Shown: piece by piece, positions 23,401 through 36,200 of the stretch
Position numbering within the stretch: the first letter of the stretch is position 1
Layout: each line of letters opens with the position of its first letter
NCBI GenBank assembly: GCA_019614645.1
Contig: JABWDB010000002.1
Span: 14,917,501-14,981,500 of the forward strand
Source of the DNA: Stratiolaelaps scimitus
Lineage: Eukaryota > Arthropoda > Arachnida > Mesostigmata > Laelapidae
Direction: 5' to 3'
Length of the DNA stretch: 64,000 bases
Program-made: the position numbers and the translations under genes
The notes under the pieces: generated by a model
Seen by the model: the letters and a program-made list of their open reading frames with translations, nothing else
What the model was told of the DNA's origin: nothing
Databases searched by the model: none

Positions 23401-26400
23401 TCGGACAACTCCGCAATTACAGGCAACCGCTCAGCATCAGCAGCCGTCTATCACAGGTGGCTACTACGAGCAGCAGCAACAGCCACAACAACAACAACAG
23501 CAGCCGCAGCACGTCCATCACCATCAACAGCAGCCGCAGTCAAACCTCACGAGTTCGAGCTCCTACGCGTCAGAAACGGCTAGTTATGGTCAGGATCAGC
23601 AACAACTGCAACAGCACCAGGGTTATACTCAAGGTGGTGGAACCTACGACCCGTATCAACAATCGCTGGTAAACCAATCGCAAGAGTACTCGCATGGTGA
23701 ACAGTCGTATGCGCAGAGCAGTCCTGCAGGGGTACAGTATCCTCAGACAAGTGCCCCTGGAGTGCAATATCCTCAGAGTAGCACCCCTGGAGTGCAATAT
23801 CCTCAGAGTACCACCCCTGGAGTGCAATATCCTCAGAGCAGTACTCCTGCAAGCGTGGCATATCCCCAGGCCGGTACTCCCGGAGTGCAATATCCCCAGA
23901 CTAGTACTCCAGGACCACAGTACCCTCAGAGTAGCACGCCCCAACAACAGTATTCATCGGATAGCATTGTCGTTCAGGATGAGCAACAGCAGCAGCAGCA
24001 GCAACAACAGTACCCGTCACAGGGTGCAGCTTCCGTATTGCAATATCCTCCAGCACAAAGTGATGTGACCGCACCGACGAAAGCCGAACGCCGAACCTCG
24101 GAGGATAGCATATCGGCATCGGTGGCAAGTTCCCGTGAACAGCAGCAACAAGACACGACACGCTTCGAACAGGAGTCGTACGGCCAGCAGATTGCGCAAG
24201 TAGCACATCCGTATCGGACAGATAACGAGTATCAACAGACGTCATACGGTCAGGATCTGCAGCAACAGCAGCAGTATCAATCCACTGCACAATTTCAGCA
24301 GCAAGACTACCAAGGTGGCGTATTTGAAGCGCCCGTGCAAAATTCCCACTTGGATACTGACGAACACCAGCAGCATAGTAATGACCCGTTACCAGCAGCA
24401 GCTGGTGTTGCAGGTGATACCACAGGCGAGATGGAAACTGTCCCCCTTACGCAAATCGGTATGACGCTAGACCTCAATAATAGAAGCGGGCCATCAGGCT
24501 CCGAGCCGGAGGATGCAGATTTTCGTACTATGAGCTATAGGCAGGTTGAGGACCAAAACAGCGGTGGTGCTGACGAGCCGATATCTGACGGCTGGGACAC
24601 GCTTGAGGACAATATGGAAGGCCTTTCGATACGGGACTACGAGCCTAAGCCAAGTGACCTTCCGTCACTGACTGCAACAACGATGAGTGACCAACAGGTG
24701 ATATTGGAAGATGAGGTTCGGGCATCATCTGAGGGAGTGCGAAGTCGCCAGAGCAGCGTGTCAGATACCACGTCGGCTACACAAACTGGGGGACTGCCTT
24801 CGATGAGCGAGGTGCTTCAGGCTAAGAACAATATTCGCTATCAGGATGACAAAAGGGCGGACCTGTCACAGGAGTCTCACATAGAACACCCAATAACCCC
24901 GAGTGAGCAAGATGGCCTAGTTTCCCAGGAAGTTCCTCGCGATACTTCGTTGATTGAGCAGCATCCTCCTGCCATCTCTGCCCCACCTGCTCCTATGGAA
25001 TTCCCTGAACGAAACGATGCCCCGGGAGCCGACACGAGGGACGGTGATGAGAGGACTACCTATTTTGCGGGTATCGAATTTGTCAGGCCTGTGTCCGATG
25101 GGGCACCAGCAGACCAACCGCCATTCCAGCGTATGCCTTATCTTGAAGGCGCGCCGTCACTAGCGGCCTCGGCAGTTGCCACCTGTGGATCCGAGCCACA
25201 AGACATATCCGAGTCAGGCGATTCTCGGGCAACGTCGGAGCCGGAGTCACGCGAACCGTCCGTTGTTCGCGAGGTCATCGGGCAACGTGCATCGGCCGAG
25301 AGAAGCGCGCCTGCCGGAAGTTTAAGCGCAGCGGAGGTTCGCCAAAGCCCTCTGGGTGGAGAAGGAGCAGATCCTGGAGACAACCGGGACAACACCTTGG
25401 TGCCGCTCAATCGGCAGACGAATGTCCTCGGTAACGTGGGTGCGAGAGATGACGTTGTGGGTCCTAGAACTAACCAGTCTGAGCACCAATCGGACAGGGA
25501 TGAATTTGAAACAACGCGCGGCCTCAAGAGAACTGAACCCTCTGGATCGGGCCAGCCATCGGTGAGTCGGTTCTACTGATCTGTTACTAATTTGTTGCTA
25601 TGCTTGGAAAACAACACCGCAGACTGATTTGTATAACGCATTCTGTAATTTATTGATGTGGTGCGAGCTCACCTGTGTAAAATGTTCATCGTGACGTCGT
25701 TGGTCAAAGGTGATTTCTGTTGATTTGACTTCACAGCCAAGCGAAATGCAAGCCAGTGGGACGGCCGACTCCGCGCGTGACGAAACTCGGCCTCGAAGTC
25801 GCCGTTCCGCAAGAGGTTCAAGCTCTTCATCGGGTGACAGTGAGGTGGCCGAGCATAACCGTGAAGTTCTCCAGCAAAAGGTGAAGGCTCGCGAACGCGA
25901 ACTGCCGTCGAGGGTCAAGGACGTCCCATCGTCCAGGCGATCGAGAGATCATCGCGACGCTCGCAGGGATGACTGGGACCCGGACGACCGCGAGCGTGAG
26001 CGTGAACGGGAACGACGCAAGGAAATTGCATATTACTCGGACGAGAGTGAGGTCCGCCGACATCGGAAGTGAGTCCAAGGGAATTTGTTGATCAGTTTCA
26101 TAAAGAGCTTTCTCGTGTCAGGTTTGCCGAACCCCTTGCATGCGCTCTGAAGGGCGATTTACCGGCGGTCGTTGTCGAAACGCTTTGAAGACGTTGCTAT
26201 TCGTAGCTATGCTGCGTAGTTCGGCCCCTTAAAGGACTGTTGGAAAACTTACGGGACCTAAAACTGAGTACCGCGGATTTGTTTTAGGCATCGCGAGAGC
26301 GAACGACGGGGCCGTGAAAGTGAAGGCGAGCGAAGCCGACGGAAGTACGCTAGTGATCGGGATTACGACGAGGAGTACGACCCCTATTACGATCAGAGGT

Positions 26401-29311
26401 GAATAGTTGCTTACTGAATAGTTCTATTGCAACCGGTGCTGCCAGCGCTATATCATATACTATTAATAAGTATGCGGAATATACGAGGAAGTCAGTATGG
26501 TAAGCAAATACTCGGTGAGCATGCTAACAGACGCTGTCATTAATCCCCCGCAGGAATCGGCGTCGTGGTGACGAACGACGCCGCCGAGACTCGGATGAAA
26601 CGGAGTATTCGGAGTTCTCGGGTGTGGGTCCAGGCAAATACACCGGCAGCACGAACAGCGGGAAGTACCGCAGTGAAGACGAGGAGTCTGCAAGGTACCG
26701 AAGCCGCAAGGGCGGCGACTCTCGGCGAAGAAACGATCGCGGTTACACCGAGGATGAGACTGATCTCGACTATCGTAAACGGTCTGGTGGAGGTGGAGGC
26801 GGCGGCGGCGGTGGTGGTGGTAGCCGAAGGCGCAACGAGGACACTAGGGACTACTACCGCCGCGACGGTCGGCGTCCTGACCATGGTAGGGGATATGGTG
26901 GCGGTTACGATTCGCGTCCTCTCAGCCGCGGTTCATCTATCACGGGCAGTTTTGTCAGCTCGCAGATGGTGTCTGACAGCGAGCTGTCAATTGTTGATCA
27001 TAACCGTCACAACCGTAACCGAAGGGACGTTCGTTATGAGCGCCACCCCGCCATGGGACAGGTGTCTGGCCATTTGGGTGGCGGCGGCGGCCCCGGCACG
27101 GGATATCCTGGTCATGTGGCTCACTTGGGCGGGGGGCATCTGGGTGCTGTCGGTGGGAATCATTTATTAAATCCCGGCATGGCGTCCATGATGAGCCCGT
27201 CGATGAACATGACAACCAGCCAGCAGCACCCGCCGCCACATGCGAGTTCGGGTGCTGGGGGCCATACGGCACACGCCGTAATTGGAGGTGCCAGTATGCT
27301 TAGCGCCCTGACCAACGGACAGGATCTAGAGTATGTGAAGCAGGCGTACGAGACCGATCCGGATTATCGTTACGTGCTGGATGATTACTTCGAGCGGTGC
27401 GCTGACCAGGGCTATGATATGAGGGAGGTCCAAGCGTACATCTGCGGAGCCATCAAGCCTATCCAGGGACAGGCACAATTAAATGACAGCCTTGCGTCGG
27501 GCTCGTTTGGCGACAGTACCCGTCTCGACGGCAGTCTTCTTATGACAACCGAACCCGCCATACCCGAGGAGCTGAAGAAGTTCAGTAGGCCGCACGCGTT
27601 TGCGCGTTTCGTATCGCTAAACACGCTGATTAAAATCCACCCTTCGACCCTAACCGTTGATCCGAAACCGCCACAGCTGGAGATGCACGACCTGAAGCTG
27701 ATTCTTGAAGGCGAGCCTGAAAGCAAAGAACTGGGAAAGTTTCCAGGCCCACTGGTTCGTGCCGAAACTCACAAAAACCATGTGATCCACTTCTGCAATC
27801 AACGTATTAATGCCGTCCGAAAGAACAAACTGCCCGTGCTCAATGATCAGTTTATCGTGGACCGTGAATCTTACGTTCTGTTATGGGAACTACTTGTTCT
27901 GCTTTTGCGTCAAAATGGCCACGTGACTGGTACGGATATCGCCGAGCTGCTCCTTAAGGACGCCCCGTACGTGGATCCAGCCTCTGTTCAGCGACTGGCA
28001 GAAGAGGATATGTCACAGGTGGAGAACAGCGACGAGGCTGCGAATTCAGACGACAGCCAGACGACCTTAGATAGGTAACGTTTCTTCGGTCTTATTTTCG
28101 AAAGCAGTATCACTATGTGCTTCTGAACTCTTCACCCACTAGACAAAGCCTGATGAGCAGCATTTCCCATATTATTTCCCCTCTATCTCACGCTGCATTT
28201 CTAACCAACAAGAACGCGCTCGTTATGAAACACCCTGTAGATGGGACCCGTAGTAACCGTGGTGCTCCTAGATACAGAGCGCCCCCAACAGCGTCTAGTA
28301 AGATATGATATTATCTCAGATTGAAATGTATCTATTCTGTTTTCGTGTGATCCTCTCTTCAGCACGCGGCTGAATCGGCGCGCGTTGCAGCAGCGACGCA
28401 GCGGTGGCCTTAGCCCCGAACAGGCATTGGCCAAGTTTCGCGAGCTCCTGCTGTTCGGCCACCGGCGTGAAGCGATCGAGCACGCCGTACGCTACGAGCT
28501 GTGGGGTCACGCGTTCTGTCTGGCGTCGAAACTCGACATGAAGGTGTACACGCATGTACATACAAAGTTCTACCAATCGATGGCTGGCAACGATCCCCTG
28601 CAGACTGTCTACCAGCTATACTCGGGACGACAGCCGTCGTCGGTGAGCTGTGTCGGTGACGTCGCATGGGGCGACTGGCGACCCCACCTCGCCATGATAC
28701 TTTCGAATCCGTCGATAAAGCCGGAAAATGACGCACGCTCGATTATCACAATGGGTGATGTCCTTCTCTCGCGGGGCTGCCTCTGCGCCGCCCACTTCTG
28801 CTATCTCATGGCACAGGTGGAGTTTGGCGAATTCCGCGACAAGTCATGCAAGCTTGTTCTCCTCGGCGCGAGTCATCTGCAGGGGAACTTTGCCGCGTTC
28901 GCCACGAACGAAGCCATACTCTGCACGGAAATCTATGAGTACGCCCAGTCACTTAGCAATCCCGGCTACGCGCTGCCGTCGCTGGCCGCGTACAAGTTTC
29001 TGCATGCGAAACGCCTCATCGATCTGGGCTTCGTCCAGGAAGCATTAGCTTACTGCGAACGTCTGGCCCATGACCTCGTTCGTAATCCTGGCGCGTACAA
29101 ACCGCAGCTCGTGTTCGAGGTGTACAATCTGGGCTCGAAGCTTAAATTCAATGACGTACACTATAGTCAGGGATCAGGTGAGTGTATTTGCTTACCATAC
29201 GTATACGATTTGTTTCGCCGTAAAGATGCGCCAGCAAAGACTATACAACAGAAAGTCTCTGGTTTATTAATGGAACTGCAATTTTCTTACAATGTCCAAA
29301 TTATCAATATG

Positions 29312-29402
<91 letters not shown>

Positions 29403-32400
29403 TATATATATATAGTATGAAGTATTTAATGGCTTCCTCAACAAACGTAAGCTATTCATAGTCTAGGCAGTGGATGCTAGGTACATTTAGCTATTCTGCA
29501 ATAGACTCGACAGGACGTGGGAGCTGTTGTAAATATTACACTTATGACTTACAGGCGAATATGAGGAGTTGGGTGATCCCGAATGGTTGCTCCGACTTGA
29601 ACAGCTCTGCAATGCGATTCGCAATGGCGACGTCTTTGAGGGCACTCCACGATCGACACCTGCCCACTCGCAGTCGGATCGCACGCAGATCGCGGCTGAT
29701 CTACCGGGAGGTTCTGGCTCTGTACGGGACGGCACCGGAGATGTGGGCGTATCTGGGGAAACGACAGATGCAGCAGCTGTAAGTGTTTGTTTCGACTTGA
29801 ACACATTTACGGTCCATATCAGCGCGGTGGCTTGTACGGCTAAGCCTTTCTGGCTGTCGGAAGGCCAGAGGACGCAGGTTCGAGCTCCGCTGCGTGATGA
29901 GGACATATGGGAGAACTTAAGTATTTTAAAATTGCAGCTCCTTTAATAAACCAATAAAGCTTTGCCTTAACCGTTATATATTACCATACGGCGCACTTCG
30001 CTGAAAATAGCATGCCGTGTATTGCCGTGCTGATAGGTCTTGTAAAGTATAGCCATTAAAAGTCGTCGCTGACACACACACACACACACATATTCATTTC
30101 CAATTTGCTTTCAACTGCTTCGTCGTGATTTCGTTGACAGCAGCAGCAGCAACAGCAGCAACAACAACAGCCGCTTCAATACAATGAGGCAGCGTACAAT
30201 AGTAACGGTCCCTATGGTCAACAGCCGAACCAGCAGGTACACAAGCACCAGCAGCAACAGCAGCAGCAACATTCTCAACCACAGATGTACAGCCCACAAC
30301 AGGCTCAGGTTCGTTATAATAGTGAAACAAATGAACGTATAGCACAACAGCACAACGAATAACTTGGCTCATTGTATAGTTAAGCTACAGTTAGCCTTAG
30401 GTTAGTTCGAATCATGGACACACATGTATTATGCCACCCAAGAGCCGTGTAAGCGTCAAGCTACTGTATATTGTGGACGTCTGCCAGAACTATGTTGTTC
30501 TCGCGTGGCACGAATTGAAAACTATCAGGCTAATTCCAGTTGTCTTGGAACTGCAATGCAATTGTACCAATGTAGGGTGGACCGTCCACGATTCCCGGTG
30601 GCTATCAAACCCAGCACTCCTACGAGGCCTCAGTGCCCAGTGCAAAGGTGACCGAAGGGCATGGTGAAGCTAAGCAGCAACCGACAGAGGTTGACAACGT
30701 AACCGCCGCACATATACAACAACAGCATCATCATCAGCAGCAGCAGCAACAACAACAACCACCACAGCAGGTCTACGACTACTATCAGGTTAGATGACTA
30801 GGACTCGATGCAGTGATACCTAAACCACGTCCGCCTCCTTGAGCTGCCGAATAACACTTGATTTGCTCCAGACGGCGCTCTCGTTTTATTACCGCAGTTA
30901 TAATTAGCGAAGCGCTTTATTCTGGTTTAGTTGCGTAGAATTCGCTTGCTTTTACTTGGATCATTTGGTTGGCACAAATCAGCCTTCATAGGTTTATATA
31001 TGGCCATGACAATTGTAATGCGCTCGACGTTTGCTCGAGCAATCGCTCGCTTCGCGATTGAGAGCATCCACGACACCGCACACGTGTATGTGTTTGATTA
31101 TATATGAAATACGATAATTACCAGAATAATCGTCGCTCACAGATTCGTAACAGGGCGGAGTGTTACTGGATCGACTTTGTCGGAGAAGAACGACAGGATT
31201 GCAATTAGAACATTGTATTGTTCCCCTAAGATTCACGTCACCCTCAAGGCGAAAATGTTGTTGATTCGCTCCGTAGGCGATTAATCAATTCTTAATTGTG
31301 CTCTGTTTTGTCTCAAATCCGTCGTGAACACACTCGTCGGGTCGATAATAGAAAGCCCGCTCACTACGCTTCTATATGGGGTGATTCAGAGTAGACCAAG
31401 TAGCAAGCAAGTCTTCTAGCTGGGCCTTGAGACGTTTTCATTTTCGCTCGAATCGGCTATTCCAGAACGAGTTGCTTTCAAATGTTATAAGCCATTGACA
31501 CTGAAAACGAGAGAGATCGCCTACGGACGGCATAAATCTTGGGTGACGCGAAATTCAAGCACTGGTACAAGCTAGCGCAGTGGTGGTTGCGCGGTCAGTG
31601 GGTGTCCAGTTTGACTTAATCGACGTGGTGAAAATAATGATAAACCTTTATTAGTAGCAATAAAGTTGAAACCTTCTGATTGTGCTAGTGTGACCGCTTT
31701 ACGTTAAATAATGTGTGTATAAATATCTACGTACATATATGCTACCCGTGGAGCTATTTTTCGTTATTGAACAGACACATGAATGTTGTTTCTTTTGTTT
31801 GCGTTCTTGTTATTCCCTCAGTTATGCTTATATTTATTAAGTAACGTGTTTAACACCTCAGTTTCGATGTCACTTATGTTTCACACAATAAACAACAGAC
31901 AAATGAAATTTAGCGAGATGACGAACATTGAGCGTCTGTTCCGCCAGGGCTGACACTCAACGCTCGAAACCTCGACAAGCCACCAGGCATCTATTACCGG
32001 GGATCCCCTATGGGAGTTACGTTTCCGAGGCGATTTCGCCAATTGACGCCTCTATCTCTGGTTCGTGTGACCACCATTTGGAAGAGCCGTCGCGCTCTGT
32101 AATTGCGAGTATAACCGTGTAGTCGCGCTGTTAGTTTCACCGTAAACAGGATCAATTGATTTATTCGGACGATTTTCACTGGTGGCGGGCGATCCGAATA
32201 TCGCTCGAGCTCGTACCCCGGGTTACCTTCCTCCCTTAGAGCCCACTATGCCACTCAGCGACGTTCTGTCGGATCATCCTCTTGTCACTCCGACCAACTG
32301 ATCGGATTGTGTCTCTCTCTCTCCTTCACTCCTACCTACCTACCCACTTCTTTGCCGTACCTTTCCCAAACATTGTGTGGGGCGCTTTCAAAAGCGCCGG

Positions 32401-33209
32401 GAATAGTCATTAGAGGCTGGGCGAATTTGTGCGCTTTGTTCCAAATAGTGAGGATAGGCTGAGAGCACATATTAGTTGTGTGATCATCATGCGTCAGCCA
32501 ACGCAGCCAACTGCTACAGCGCTGTTGCTACCTCTGCCATAATGCCTATCCTACGTAATACGCTTCGCTGCTCGAGTGGAGTCGCCGTTGGAACAGTGCT
32601 CCAAGCGAGTCAGTCGACTTGTTGACAGAATCGAAGCTCTCCAGCTGTTCTATCGAAAAGCTTAGACTGAGTATATAGTTAATCTTCTGTTAAGCTTAGT
32701 GCCGCTTATGTGTGGCTGTGCGCGTGCATGTGTATATGCGTGTGTGTGTGTTAAAGTCAGTGCCGGAGACTTGACTAACTCAGTTGAGCGATATATATAT
32801 ATATATATGTGTATATAAATATATATGTGTATATGTATATATATATGCATACACACACATACACATGTGGTGTTGGTCGCTGAGGGACGGGCTCCTACTT
32901 TTGCTCTTTTCCTCCCGACCGATTTGACTCGCTCCGGAAAAGGCGGTTCAAGTGGCCAGAAGATGACCGATGTTTCGCGACCGAACATAATAGCGAGGTA
33001 CGTACACAGCTATTTTTGTTTTCTGTTAACAACAATTTTAGTTCTTTGTTTTCCTTTTTTTTGCTGAGTTTCTTCAATAAACTAACACTATACTAGTAAA
33101 ACGAATACGATTATTCGTAATGTATCATTAGTGGATCCGCGTTTTGTCCGCCCGTCTTGGTGTCCTGTGTATTAACTAATGATAGAAGACTGAGACGAAT
33201 AGATTCTTG

Positions 33210-33246
<37 letters not shown>

Positions 33247-36200
33247 TATATATTCAGATCTTATTGCGTTCCCCTTTAGTTAGACATAGCAAGATCATGA
33301 ATTTGGTATTGACTAGATCTATTTCGACTCGACTGAATAAAATGCGTCACCTCCACCTCTGCTCCATAGGACTATTGCTGTACAGCACGTGCTATTGTGC
33401 CGATTTCTGCTAGTTACAATTTAATGCCTGAATGTGACGAACTGATGGAGAGGTCACAGAGGATATTTGATAGCTAGGTTTCAGCCCGCCTTCATCTAAT
33501 CCCCGTTCTGGTTAGAGTAGTGGCTAGACTCGATTATTCTTCCTTATCTAACGAAATATCTCTAGTCTCGTGTTCAGGTAATCCGTTGCCGAACACTTCA
33601 CTTCTAGCCGCATGCTAAACACCGTACTAGAAATCGCAATGTGCTATTTTTTTACGACATTCAAATGAAAGCCTCGCCTTCCTGTCCCGCTAAAGGTGCA
33701 TGATTATCCGAGAGGCGATAAGGCAGGCTTTTTTCTAGACTTCTTATTCACTATAGCATCCCCTTGTATAGCATCCCCTTCCACTCGGCACTTAGTAACA
33801 CTCCACCATCCGGCACTTAGTTTCACTGAGATGCAAAACCTCGGATCTTGAACGTACGGAGTTGCATCGTTATCGCGGGATTTCCAACTATTCGTCAATC
33901 CATTGCTTGAATCACAAGCTGTAGCGGGTGGGTATCGTTGGGGAGAGTCTTCATCCCTTGTATCTGTCCTTTGACCCATTCTTCTGAAGGTGCATGAGGA
34001 TCATGCGTCAGCCAGATGCAGAAGCATCCACGATAACGAGTTTCGACTCCGAAGAATGAAACTGTGCGAGTTGTTTTCTCTGCCCCCTCTCGTTTATTGG
34101 CCATTCACAAAGATGCATGCATGTGATGTACAGCGTTTATTCAGTGACTTGAGCGAGTAGTCGATTCGATAATCGTCTAGGGACATCCTGTATGTCAAGA
34201 TTCTTTGAGCGTTTTGCATTGTGACTATATCTCGATGCCTTCTTATGTGTATTTAATGTGGACGACACGAATAGCTCTCGTGGCAAGACTTTGGAGCTAT
34301 GAAGAGATATAGTAACATTGCACACTAATATTGCAGGAGGGCGGCTCCAATCGCTCGACGCCGCCATACGAACGGAATGGCGAATTCGACGATGATGACG
34401 ATGACGACGATGAGCTCGCAACCGAAGACGGCTCTGGCATTGACTCGGTGCAGAGCTATAGCGAGGAAATGGAGGGGCAACATGAAACTGTTGAATTGAT
34501 GACTGAAACCGAGTTGGGCTATTTTCACCAGAATGATGACGAAGATGAATACGATGAAGAGCAGGACAATGAACAGGAGGAGGACGATAATGACGCAGCG
34601 CATAAACAGTACCAAAATTTTCTCAAGTTTCAAGAAGAACAACAACGACGACTTCTTCAACAGCAGCAGCAGCAACAGCGGCAGCGACAACAACACCAGC
34701 AACCGGATGAGGCTTCCTTGTTCTGTGTTAGGCCTCGCTGCGATCCACAATTCTTGATTGAACAAGAACAACGAGCATCGAATCGGGTCCTGCCAGAAGA
34801 CGAACAGAAAGTGCCTGAGTTTGGGTGTGGTGCTGACAGCAGGCGTGGTGCTATACAGCAACAGGAGCGTGTTCGAGCTGAGGTAGGTCCGGGTGTAACT
34901 TCCTGTGCAAGCATGCGCTTCCGGCGGCGAACCGGTCAGCTGTCGTCTACAGCGACAACAATAGCTCAACAGGCTCCCCCCCACCGGGCGACTCCTATCC
35001 TGCCTGTTGGGCCGGACCCGAGACCCAAGCTGAGAGATTGCACGGCTGACCCTGATCTCTGGGCTCGAGTGTGGAGCCTGCAGCAACAAACGTCAGCGAC
35101 TGCCACCACTAACGCTGATATAGAGTACGCCATCCATGCTACGACCCGTGCCCAACGCTCAAGAGAAGTAGTGGCCGGCGGTGGAGCCGATGAAGCAGGG
35201 GGGCCATCATGTTCTGTCAATCCTACCAGTTTGCATGGTCAGTCGCCAACATTGCGGCAGGACTCTACGCGATTCTCCGGGAGCTCGGGCGGGGAAAGGC
35301 TGCTGAAGTCCGCCCTCAAGACCCGACGGCCTTCGACAGATCAAGCCGCGGATAGCGAGGTCAGCACTGCCGTAATCAGCAGCAATCCGCGACAGGCTGT
35401 GACCAAAAGTGTCTCGTACGATGACACCGTCACTGAAAACGATGGTGGAGTCACCACGCTCAAAGGCGACCAGTTACCGCCATCTGGACAACCCGATACT
35501 GATTCCTATCTCACTTACACATTGACAAAACGGTCCGTAGTTCACGCCAGGTCATCTCCGCCCGGTCGGGAAACTGAGCCCGACGCCTGTTGCCGTGTCG
35601 GCGAATCCACCTACAAGAAAAGCGTACCGAGATTCGATAAGCTCGTGTTCAGGGGAACGTACCCTATTGATATGCCAATCTCGACACTAGCGAGCGAACT
35701 AACAACTGACCAGCCGTCTACGGATGCCACGTGACGCCATGAGTAAAGAAAACGGAACACGCAGCCCCAAAGTGATGACAACAGAGACATAGGAGTAACG
35801 CACACCATTGCATACAATTGAAATATGTGATCGCGTCAGGATGTTCGTGTTCCAAATCGCTATTAGCTACTATTTCAAATCGTTTGTATGGTGTGACACA
35901 GTTTCCTTGGTTCTTCGCTCTGTCGGAATAAATGGCATTTCCATGCGTGTGTTAGTGTCACATAGCTCGTTATTGAGTTTGGAGCAAAGGTATATGTCAC
36001 TTCATGGGGCTTGAACCTGCGGCCTAGAGCTATTTACAGCGAAAGACTTAGCCCGTGTGGACATTCCAAATGCTTGCTAACAGCGGTTGAGTCAGACGAG
36101 AGTAGGATTGCTTCATGTACAATGAACTATATCTGATGCAGACATTGTGTTTGCTTTCTCATATATATATATATATATATAATCTGGCGAACTGTAAAAA

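Noticed and set aside
34325..35089. 254-codon minus-strand open frame
   Set aside because: It is antisense to the Gln/Asp-rich Sec16 exon; the Leu- and Val-rich translation is the expected shadow of CAG/GAT-rich sequence.
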